From Nostoc sp. CHAB 5844 (GTDB lineage Bacteria > Cyanobacteriota > Cyanobacteriia > Cyanobacteriales > Nostocaceae), in assembly GCF_020829595.1 (NCBI RefSeq), contig NZ_JAIVFW010000072.1:1-33168 (forward strand): 33,168 nt of DNA, given 5' to 3'. The notes beneath the pieces were generated by a model that saw nothing but the letters and a program-made list of their open reading frames with translations, had not been told where the DNA came from and searched no databases. A program made the position numbers and the translations under genes. Below, in pieces: positions 25,593 to 32,419 of the stretch (position 1 is its first letter; each line of letters opens with the position of its first letter).

Positions 25593-25657
25593 CCTTCTCC
25601 CAATATTGGGAGAAGGGGAGTAAAGTTGAAAGTCCCTCTCCCAAGTCTGGGAGAGGG
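25593..25657. repeat. Two adjacent palindromes of CTCCCAA type
   Basis: A perfect 24-bp palindrome (25593-25616) and a second imperfect one (25634-25657), followed by GGATTTAGGGTGAGGGATC. Both belong to the CCTCTCCCA-type dispersed palindromes of filamentous cyanobacteria. Confidence 0.75.
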
Positions 25658-25837
25658 ATTTAGGGTGAGGGATCTTGATTCTTGCAAGAAGTCTAATCTA
25701 GAGTTCCCAGATATACAAATGAATCTATAACCTCGTTTGTATCTGTAAAGTGGGCATTAAACCTCGTATTGTGGGTTAATTGAGTGTTTTACTGAAAATG
25801 CCCACCTACTGGCGTGTCAAGACTAAAGTTGTGTATT

Positions 25838-25941
25838 ATACCATTTCACCAAATAAATGATACAAATAATTTCTCCTCTGCCCCTCTGCTCCCCTGCTCC
25901 TCTGCCTGCCTAAATGTATCAATTTTAAAGTGAAATGGTAT
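25838..25941. mobile_element. MITE-like 104-bp element
   Basis: Terminal inverted repeat ATACCATTTCAC (25838-25849) and its complement GTGAAATGGTAT (25930-25941), with a second inner pair around GATAC/GTATC. It has no ORF. It flanks a pyrimidine-rich CTCCTCTGCCCCTCTGCTCC tract. No target-site duplication was determined. Confidence 0.6.
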
Positions 25942-25946
25942 TAGCC

Positions 25947-26065
25947 GTAGGTTGGGTTGAGCATCAGCGAAACCCAACATTAATCTTGTGTTGGGTTTCC
26001 TACGTCAAACGCCACTCGCGTGACTGCCGGGAAACCCGTCCACGGCGGTGGCTCCCCAACCTACA
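25947..26065. repeat. TAGGTTGGG-type palindromic repeat, copy 2
   Basis: Same layout and almost the same length as 20212-20331: GTAGGTTGGGTTGAG start, CGAAACCCAACA and TTGTTGGG...pair, GGGAAACCC core at 26029-26037, CCCCAACCTACA end. The TTTTTTTGCATCATTTTAG flank that follows also occurs after the short copy near 20084. Confidence 0.82.
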
Positions 26066-26155
26066 TTTTTTTGCATCATTTTAGCCCGGTCACGCTACTA
26101 CGTATAGTTCTTTTCTAGTCCCTAGCCTCTAACCTAAGCGTCTCTATTTCCCTCA

Positions 26156-27001
26156 TCATCGGGACAATTTCACAAACACCTTATCACCTTTAATCTGAAC
26201 TGGATATGACTGTAAAGGTACATCAGCAGTCAGACATTGCCCAGTCTCTAGTTGATATTGAAACCCGTGTGCCGGACAGGTGATAATGCCATTTTCTACC
26301 TTCCCAGTGTCCAATGGTGATGCGAGATGAGAGCAAGCATTGCAGTAACAGGTAATGCGATCGCCTTGACGATATAAAATTAGTGAATGTCCGGCAACTT
26401 TCGTAGCAAATATCCCCAAATTTGGAATTTGCTCAACCGTTGCTACCCTCACCCAAGCAGTCGTAATTGTGGGAGGAAAAGGACTAGTTAAACCAGTATT
26501 AGTATTATCTACCGCAGGGCGATCGCTAACTGCAACCACTTTGGTAATTTCTGGACAGTAATTTTTAATTGCCTGTTCTACTCCCTGAGATAACGTCAAA
26601 TTAGAAGCCGGACAACTACTGCAAGTTCCTATTAACCTAACTTCTACTGTATCGGGTGGTTTAAAAGCGACTAATTCTATATCTCCATTGTGACTTTTTA
26701 ACCCTGGACGTACTTCTTCTATGGCGGCTTGAATACGTTGTAATATTGGTGGGAGTGGTGGTTTAACTAAGTCGTGATACAGTAAAACTGCATACACAAC
26801 TTCATCATTCGCAGCCTGACGCAAAGCTGAAATTGATTCTTGTTTGAGGCTTTTAATCAACCGTGTCAATGCTTCTTTATGCAAAGCTTCAATCGCTCGT
26901 TTTAGACCGACAGCTACACACCTTTGACTTTCATCCCACTCAGATATAATTGCCTCAAAGCGGTTAATTTCTTGAATGAATTCTTCAAGGTTGGTCATCA
27001 A
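26156..27001 (-). CDS. NifU C-terminal / Rieske [2Fe-2S] fusion protein
   Basis: 281 residues. After an N-terminal helical region (1-85), residues 86-160 are a NifU-type scaffold domain with C127-S-S-C130 (GTCSSCPAS). Residues about 183-280 form a Rieske 2Fe-2S domain: C223-S-H225 and C242-P-A-H245, with GFQY and SYPVQIKGDKVFVKL. NifU domains hold transient Fe-S clusters for delivery; Rieske domains carry electrons or sense redox state. The combination next to a hydrogenase suggests a role in Fe-S supply or electron transfer for HupS. It resembles the protein encoded in the extended hyp region of Nostoc PCC 7120 (my recollection, alr0692). Last gene of the leftward operon; heptamer repeats lie just before its start. 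Confidence 0.85.
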   Translation of the reverse strand: MMTNLEEFIQEINRFEAIISEWDESQRCVAVGLKRAIEALHKEALTRLIKSLKQESISALRQAANDEVVYAVLLYHDLVKPPLPPILQRIQAAIEEVRPGLKSHNGDIELVAFKPPDTVEVRLIGTCSSCPASNLTLSQGVEQAIKNYCPEITKVVAVSDRPAVDNTNTGLTSPFPPTITTAWVRVATVEQIPNLGIFATKVAGHSLILYRQGDRITCYCNACSHLASPLDTGKVENGIITCPAHGFQYQLETGQCLTADVPLQSYPVQIKGDKVFVKLSR

Positions 27002-27003
27002 TA

Positions 27004-27031
27004 GAAGTATGAAGTGTGAAGTATGAAGTAT
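27004..27031. repeat. GAAGTAT/GAAGTGT heptamer run in operon spacer
   Basis: Four heptamers in a row (27004-27031) in the 58-bp spacer between the two-helix protein gene and the NifU-Rieske gene. The same units lie near 10652-10680 and around 28847. Confidence 0.8.
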
Positions 27032-27059
27032 GAAATTATTTTGACTGTTAGCAACTTAA

Positions 27060-27284
27060 CTATTTCATTTTGAAATCTTTAAGCAGAAAGGGCATTAACA
27101 TACCCGAAAATAAGCTAGACACAGTTATGGGGATACACAAAGGAATTTCTACTTGGGCAAGCGCTATTAGTAATAACAAACCAACACTTACCCCAATGGC
27201 AGTTTGTCGCACAAAATATATAGGGTCGCGTAATAGCTTGCCTTGAAAAAATAATTTAGCAGAAAACCAACCTAATTCCAACAT
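27060..27284 (-). CDS. Small two-helix membrane protein of the hup-linked operon
   Basis: 74 residues, MLELGWFSAKLFFQGKLLRD, then two hydrophobic segments (about 26-44, TAIGVSVGLLLLIALA; about 46-66). The C-terminus is short and charged (LKDFKMK). I do not recognise a domain. It lies 8 bp after the 88-residue gene and 58 bp before the NifU-Rieske gene, on the same strand, so it is part of the operon. Small proteins of this sort accompany the hyp/hup region in Nostoc; the mapping to a named locus is uncertain. Confidence 0.65.
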   Translation of the reverse strand: MLELGWFSAKLFFQGKLLRDPIYFVRQTAIGVSVGLLLLIALAQVEIPLCIPITVSSLFSGMLMPFLLKDFKMK

Positions 27285-27292
27285 TTTCTCTC

Positions 27293-27559
27293 CTAATAAT
27301 TGTTCAACAAAGTTAATAAAGCTAAACCTAAAACAATAGCTGGAATAGCACCAGCCGGGGCAAATAATGCGCCCAACATAGCTGAGAAAGAATAACCAAT
27401 ATCTTTACCAGCTAATATCATTCCGCCAATTGCGCCGCCAATCATCGAGATGATTGTTGCTATGATTAACCACACTAATCCGGTAACTATGTTGATGTCA
27501 CTAGATACCATACTTGTGAGAAAATCACTCACACTAAAATTGCTCAAAATTTCAGTCAT
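27293..27559 (-). CDS. Small Gly/Ala-rich membrane protein of the hup-linked operon
   Basis: 88 residues with two hydrophobic helices: LVWLIIATIISMIGGAIGGMILAG (about 28-51) and MLGALFAPAGAIPAIVLGLALLTLL (about 61-85), with Gly/Ala-rich faces that suit close helix packing. The N-terminus (MTEILSNFSVSDFLTSM) is soluble. Function unknown. Membership of the operon follows from the 8-bp gap to the next gene; 221 bp separate it from the TPR gene, so a second promoter is possible. Confidence 0.65.
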   Translation of the reverse strand: MTEILSNFSVSDFLTSMVSSDINIVTGLVWLIIATIISMIGGAIGGMILAGKDIGYSFSAMLGALFAPAGAIPAIVLGLALLTLLNNY

Positions 27560-27780
27560 TTTTTCTTCCTTAGCGTTCTTTGTGTTCTTTGCGGTTCGTT
27601 AATAAATTTTATGTAGAGCGTTATTAGTCATTTGTCATTTGTTTTTTATCAGCAATGATTTAAGAATGTTATGGTATTTCCGCAATCGCTGAATTATTTA
27701 TCGGCGTTCATCCTCTTCCAGCGGCGGTTAATTATTTATTGTTGTCCTTGACAAACATAGTAATAAATATATACGTCACT

Positions 27781-28755
27781 CTAACTTCTAGCTTTAATTT
27801 CATCTTCCACATCCTTCAACGCTTGAACCACTAATTCCGCTTGTTCTATCTGTTGATGTTCAGTAAAAATTGACCAAGCTTCTTGATAATAACTACATGC
27901 TTGCAAAAGATTTTTGGGATTACCTAATTCTGGTTTTTCGGAATTATCAGGTAAGTTGAATAAAGCGTTAGCTTTGTTAGAAATTGTGTTAGCATATTCT
28001 AGCGGAGTATCTCTGTAATTACGCACTTTTAACGCCTCATCGTAGGCTGCGATCGCCTTTAAATTATTCTCCACAGGATGAGAACTGACTAAATACTGCA
28101 AAGCATTACCTAAATTATTTTGTAGCATGGCATATTCTCTGGGATGATCAATCAAATTAATCTGCTTCAGGGCTACTTCAAATGATTGTACTGCTAACCC
28201 CTGACGTAAATATTCCCGTTCTGAAGCCATTGGCATCGAAAGGTAAGCGATCGCAATATTATTGTATAAAATCGCGTAATCTTGCGGGTAATCTTCCCAA
28301 GTAAACACCCGTAACGCCTCATGATAAGCCTGAATACTATCGCTAATTCGTGCTAAGTTATACGGCGCTAGTGACTGCAACACCAACCCAAAATTCATCT
28401 GCGCCTCTGCCACTTCTTCCGGCGCTGCTAACTCTCGTAAAATCGGTAATGCCTCTTCATAACCAGCCTTGGCTTGCAACAACAATTCTGTATCCGCGTT
28501 AGGAATTATCTGTAGAGTTCCAGCCATCCCCACTTGCGCCTTAGCCTTCAGCAAAGGATACTCCTCACCAGACATTTCATAAGCCCGATAATACAGCCCA
28601 ACTGCATTCCGCAAATCCTGGGCAGTTTTCGGCTTCTTCTGAAAACCTTGTGCCATTTCAATGAGCATCTGGATTTTTTCTGCCGTCGTTGCTGACTCCG
28701 AAGCGATCGCCGCCACAGCTGCCTTCACAGCCGAATCTGTAATGCTAGGTGTCAT
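27781..28755 (-). CDS. TPR-repeat protein divergent from hupSL
   Basis: 324 residues of tetratricopeptide-like helix pairs, for example KAKAQVGMAGTLQIIPNAD, YEEALPILRELAAPEEVAE, LQSFEVALKQINLIDHPRE and AIAAYDEALKVRN. No signal peptide, membrane helix or catalytic motif is seen, so it is likely a cytoplasmic scaffold or chaperone-like protein. As the first gene of the leftward operon it is divergent from hupS, with a 604-bp spacer between them. It resembles the TPR protein of the extended hyp region in Nostoc PCC 7120; its partner is unknown. Confidence 0.75.
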   Translation of the reverse strand: MTPSITDSAVKAAVAAIASESATTAEKIQMLIEMAQGFQKKPKTAQDLRNAVGLYYRAYEMSGEEYPLLKAKAQVGMAGTLQIIPNADTELLLQAKAGYEEALPILRELAAPEEVAEAQMNFGLVLQSLAPYNLARISDSIQAYHEALRVFTWEDYPQDYAILYNNIAIAYLSMPMASEREYLRQGLAVQSFEVALKQINLIDHPREYAMLQNNLGNALQYLVSSHPVENNLKAIAAYDEALKVRNYRDTPLEYANTISNKANALFNLPDNSEKPELGNPKNLLQACSYYQEAWSIFTEHQQIEQAELVVQALKDVEDEIKARS

Positions 28756-29359
28756 AATTACCCTACTCTAGCTATTAAGAAAATTACTCTATCAACGCCC
28801 TCGAAATACACAAAAATTTCCTCACCACCAAGGGCTATAAGGATAAAGTATGAAGTATAAATTATGAAATAAAGAAACCCGTATATTGAGCTTGACAGCA
28901 ATTGAGCATGGGTGCTTTATTTACGCTGTGATCTACTAGGAAAGATAAATGCAGAAATTTTATACTTCATACTTCATCCTTTCTTGCCCAGTTCCCTTAC
29001 TATAAAACACTCTATTTCCAAAATTCTAGAGGGTATTTAACAATATTATTATCAAATTCCAACACTCACTTCATCATAATTATTTTTTGTATCATTAGCA
29101 AACAAAGTCTATATTGAACATATAGAAATACCTACTTTAATTTCAAACTCTTCAACTCTTTGCGCCTCTGCATAAAACTTTCCTAATATCTACTAATAAT
29201 TAATTTTTCTTTAATAAAAATTAAATCAATAAAAAAATACATTATTGTGAAGAATAAACATCAAAAAACAGGTGAGACTATACAAGCGCCGTAGACGTAA
29301 AGCGGCTTGTCGCCAGACATCGCCTGCATCAGACCTGATAAAAAATCAACAGATAGCCA
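28756..29359. promoter_or_regulatory. Divergent hup promoter region
   Basis: 604 bp between the TPR gene and hupS with no gene. It carries a 22-bp inverted repeat (28840-28861 and 28959-28980), AT-rich sequence at 28990-29260, and a dispersed palindrome (ACAAGCGCCG...CGGCTTGT, about 29282-29311) in the hupS leader. No perfect GTA-N8-TAC NtcA site is present; the nearest is GTATTTAACAATAT at about 29033. Known Nostoc hup promoters use NtcA and heterocyst control, so the operator here is unproven. Confidence 0.6.
28840..28980. repeat. Inverted heptamer repeat in the hup promoter region
   Basis: Arms AGGATAAAGTATGAAGTATA at 28840-28859 (22 bp in all to 28861) and its inverse at 28959-28980 match at 21 of 22 positions. 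They are made of GAAGTAT heptamers. About 97 bp lie between them. Confidence 0.8.
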
Positions 29360-30322
29360 ATGACTAACGTACTCTGGCTGCAAGGTGGTGCCTGTTCAGG
29401 CAACACCATGTCGTTTCTAAATGCCGAAGAACCAACAGTCTGCGACCTCATTGCTGACTTTGGCATTAAAGTGCTTTGGCATCCTTCCTTGGGGTTGGAA
29501 CTAGGTCACAACTTACAAACCTTGCTATGGGACTGCATTTCCGGCAAAATCTCTTTAGATATTTTGGTATTTGAAGGCAGTGTAGTGAATGCCCCCAACG
29601 GTACAGGTGAATGGAATCGGTTCGCCGATCGCCCAATGAAAGATTGGCTAACAGACCTTGCCCAAGCTGCGAGTTTTGTCGTTGCTGTGGGAGATTGTGC
29701 CACTTGGGGCGGAATTCCCGCAATGGCACCCAACCCTAGCGAATCCCAAGGCTTACAATTTCTCAAGCGGCAAGCAGGCGGCTTTTTAAGTAAAGATTTC
29801 CGCGCCAAATCTGGTTTGCCTGTCATCAACATTCCGGGATGTCCCGCACACCCTGATTGGATAACGCAGATATTAGTGGCGATCGCTACTGGACGCATCG
29901 CCGATATTGCTTTGGATGAACTTAATCGTCCGCAAACCTTCTTCAACACCTTTACCCAAACAGGCTGTACCCGTAACGTCCACTTTGCCTACAAAGCCAC
30001 AACCGCCGAATTTGGTCAACGCAAAGGCTGCCTATTCTACGACCTAGGCTGTCGCGGCCCCATGACTCACTCATCCTGCAACCGCATCTTATGGAACCGC
30101 GTCTCCTCCAAAACCCGCGCCGGAATGCCGTGTTTAGGTTGTACAGAACCAGAATTTCCCTTCTTTGACCTCAAACCTGGAACGGTATTCAAAACCCAAA
30201 CAGTGATGGGAGTTCCTAAAGAACTACCGCCAGGAGTGAACAAAAAAGATTACGCCCTACTCACAATGGTCGCAAAAGATGCAGCACCAGCCTGGGCAGA
30301 AGAAGATTTTTTCACAGTTTAG
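29360..30322 (+). CDS. hupS: Uptake [NiFe]-hydrogenase small subunit
   Basis: 320 residues. It carries the Fe-S clusters that take electrons from the large subunit. Proximal cluster ligands are Cys12 (GGACSGNT), Cys113 (GDCATWGG) and Cys161 (NIPGCPAHPDW); the fourth expected Cys of CxxC is Asn15. Medial/distal ligands include Cys203, Cys224, Cys231, Cys240, Cys258 and Cys261. There is no Tat signal peptide, as in other cyanobacterial HupS, so it faces the cytoplasmic side. In heterocysts it recycles the hydrogen made by nitrogenase. hupL follows 105 bp downstream. The start was chosen by its match to the conserved MTNVLWLQGG N-terminus. Confidence 0.95.
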   Translation: MTNVLWLQGGACSGNTMSFLNAEEPTVCDLIADFGIKVLWHPSLGLELGHNLQTLLWDCISGKISLDILVFEGSVVNAPNGTGEWNRFADRPMKDWLTDLAQAASFVVAVGDCATWGGIPAMAPNPSESQGLQFLKRQAGGFLSKDFRAKSGLPVINIPGCPAHPDWITQILVAIATGRIADIALDELNRPQTFFNTFTQTGCTRNVHFAYKATTAEFGQRKGCLFYDLGCRGPMTHSSCNRILWNRVSSKTRAGMPCLGCTEPEFPFFDLKPGTVFKTQTVMGVPKELPPGVNKKDYALLTMVAKDAAPAWAEEDFFTV

Positions 30323-30427
30323 TTCGTAGATAGATATTAAACTTCTTAAAAATTCCTTCTTTCCTTTGCGTCTTCGCGTCTTTGCGTGAGATAAAACTCC
30401 CTCCAATATGCAACACCGACAAACAAA
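30323..30427. other. hupS-hupL spacer with heptamer repeats
   Basis: 105 bp with GCGTCTT-CGCGTCT-TTGCGTG heptamers near 30369-30388. The repeat could form a weak stem in the mRNA between the two cistrons. Confidence 0.6.
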
Positions 30428-32023
30428 ATGGGAAAACAAACATTAGATATCTCACCCGTCGGGAGAGTCGAGGGTGATTTAGATGTCCGTGTCGAAATCG
30501 CTGACGGGTATGTAGTCAACGCCTGGACTCACGCCGAACTCTTTCGCGGATTTGAAATTATCTTACGCGGCAAAGACCCCCAAGCCGGATTAATTGTCAC
30601 ACCTCGGATTTGCGGTATTTGCGGTGGTTCTCACCTAACTTCTGCATCTTGGGCGCTAGATACAGCTTGGGGTACAGAAGTGCCACGCAACGCCATCTTA
30701 GCTAGAAACCTCGGTCAAATCGTCGAAACTATCCAAAGTATCCCCCGCTACTTTTATGGATTATTCGCTATTGATTTAACCAATAAAAACTACCGTAGTA
30801 GCCGCTTCTATGATGAAGCTGTCAGGCGCTTTGCTGCCTTTACCGGGAAATCTTACGAACTCGGCGTGACTATTTCTGCTAAACCTGTAGAAATTTATGC
30901 ACTCTTGGGTGGTCAATGGCCACACTCTAGTTACATGGTTCCTGGTGGTGTGATGTGCGCCCCCACCCTGACAGATATTACCCGCGCCTGGGCAATTCTA
31001 GAATACTTCCGCACCAACTGGTTAGAACCAGTATGGTTAGGCTGTTCTTTAGAACGTTACGAAGAAATTCAAACTTACGATGACTTCATGAACTGGTTAG
31101 ATGAAGACATCAAACATCGTGAGTCAGACTTAGGTTTTTATTGGCGCATGGGTCTAGATATTGGTCTAGATAAATATGGTGCTGGTGTTGGTAAATACGT
31201 AACTTGGGGATATTTAGCCCATGAAGATAGATACCAGCATCCCACCATTGAAGGGCGGAATGCGGCGATGATTATGAAGAGTGGAGTTTATGACAGCTTT
31301 ACCGACACTCACACCTTGATGGAGCAGTCCTTCGCCCGCGAGAATCTAACTCACTCCTGGTATGATGAAGGGACAGCAGATATTCATCCAAGCGATCGCA
31401 CCACTAAACCCATTGCCAATAATACAAAAGACTTCGACAATGCCTATTCTTGGGCAAGTGCAGTCCTCCACAAAGACTTCGGACGCTTAGAAGCAGGCCC
31501 CTTAGCGCGTCAGTTGGTAGCTGGTGGTAATCACGGTGAATCTTGGCAACACCACGACGGCTTTATTTTGGATGTGTTTAAAAAGATGGGTGGTGCAAAC
31601 ATTCACGTCCGTCAGTTAGCGAGGCTTCACGAACAAGTTAAACTGTATCGCCAAGCCGAACGCTGTTTGCGTGAATTCAAGTTAAATGACTCTTGGTATA
31701 TTAAACCTAAAGAAAAAGATGGCAAAGGCTGGGGTGCAACTGAAGCTGCGCGGGGTGCGTTGTGTCACTGGGTAGATATAGAAGGTGGTAAAATCAAGAA
31801 TTACCAAGTAATTGCCCCTGGAACTTGGAATATCGGCCCCCGTGACGGTGAAGGTAAACTCGGCCCGATTGAAGAAGCGTTAGTCGGGACACCTATTGAA
31901 GATTCTACCGACCCTGTGGAAGTTGGTCACGTCGCGCGATCGTTTGATTCTTGTTTGGTGTGTACAGTCCACGCCCATGACGCGAAGACAGGCGAGGAGT
32001 TGGCGCGTTTTCGGACGGCGTAA
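30428..32023 (+). CDS. hupL: Uptake [NiFe]-hydrogenase large subunit
   Basis: 531 residues with both metal-site motifs: RICGICGGSH near the N-terminus (Cys62 and Cys65) and DSCLVCTVH at the C-terminus (Cys509, Cys512, His515). The D-S-C form is usual for group 2a enzymes instead of D-P-C. The 16 residues after His515 (AHDAKTGEELARFRTA) are the extension removed by the HupW protease after the NiFe centre is inserted. The frame is continuous, so the 10-kb class of excision element seen in Nostoc PCC 7120 hupL is absent. No hupW or hyp gene is seen in the window. Downstream is a run of AGTTATC heptamers. Confidence 0.96.
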   Translation: MGKQTLDISPVGRVEGDLDVRVEIADGYVVNAWTHAELFRGFEIILRGKDPQAGLIVTPRICGICGGSHLTSASWALDTAWGTEVPRNAILARNLGQIVETIQSIPRYFYGLFAIDLTNKNYRSSRFYDEAVRRFAAFTGKSYELGVTISAKPVEIYALLGGQWPHSSYMVPGGVMCAPTLTDITRAWAILEYFRTNWLEPVWLGCSLERYEEIQTYDDFMNWLDEDIKHRESDLGFYWRMGLDIGLDKYGAGVGKYVTWGYLAHEDRYQHPTIEGRNAAMIMKSGVYDSFTDTHTLMEQSFARENLTHSWYDEGTADIHPSDRTTKPIANNTKDFDNAYSWASAVLHKDFGRLEAGPLARQLVAGGNHGESWQHHDGFILDVFKKMGGANIHVRQLARLHEQVKLYRQAERCLREFKLNDSWYIKPKEKDGKGWGATEAARGALCHWVDIEGGKIKNYQVIAPGTWNIGPRDGEGKLGPIEEALVGTPIEDSTDPVEVGHVARSFDSCLVCTVHAHDAKTGEELARFRTA

Positions 32024-32026
32024 GTC

Positions 32027-32088
32027 AGTTATCAGTTATCAGTTATCAGTTATCACGTAGGTAGTTATTGATGAAACTGATAACTGAG
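32027..32088. repeat. AGTTATC heptamer run with inverted copy after hupL
   Basis: Four AGTTATC units at 32027-32054 and an inverse TGATAACTGA at 32079-32088 can pair to form a hairpin 3' of hupL. It may act as a transcript end or stabiliser, but no T-tract follows. Confidence 0.7.
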
Positions 32089-32167
32089 TATGAGGAGGCA
32101 GTGCGTTGCTTTTGTGATTATACCCCTACACCAATAGATCCCTGTATTCATATTAAGATGTGGTAAT

Positions 32168-32419
32168 TTATCTACTAAAGATTTCGTTAACGCTAATTTT
32201 GACTCCGGGGAAGGATGGAATTGATAAAGTTTCACCGCTAGTAAATTTTTGCATTTGCTGATATCCAGTGGCGGTTGGTTGTTGATAAACTTCGACAATT
32301 TGCCCGTTAATATCTACTAACCAAACCTCTGTAATGTTTGCTTCTGCATATAAAGGAATTTTCTCTTCTCGGTCATACGTAATAGTTGAATCAGCAACTT
32401 CAATTAAGCTGTTGTACAT
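32168..32419 (-). pseudogene. C-terminal remnant of a Uma2-family (DUF820) nuclease gene
   Basis: The last 83 residues keep a Uma2-like pattern: LIEVADSTITYDREEKIPL, YAEANITEVWLVDINGQ and the SIPSFPGVKISV end. A complete Uma2 protein is about 190-200 residues and carries its N-terminal half before LIEVADS; that half is missing. The first codons (MYNS) lie at the boundary with the adjoining transposase gene, so the gene was probably cut by the IS insertion. Uma2 proteins have a PD-(D/E)XK fold and are common in cyanobacteria, of unknown role. Unlikely to be functional. Confidence 0.7.

Larger units (their letters stand above)
25550..26155. other. Repeat-packed spacer between the PIN-like toxin and NifU-Rieske genes
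   Basis: No gene. It contains a perfect 24-bp palindrome at 25593-25616 (CCTTCTCCCAAT and its complement), a 10-bp-arm hairpin at 25634-25657 (CCCTCTCCCA/TGGGAGAGGG), a MITE-like element with ATACCATTTCAC ends (25838-25941), and a full TAGGTTGGG repeat (25947-26065). The right end is downstream of the leftward NifU-Rieske gene. Confidence 0.7.

Noticed and set aside
28990-29060. NtcA site in the hup promoter
   Set aside because: Only an imperfect GTATTTAACAATAT at about 29033 was found; no exact GTA-N8-TAC.
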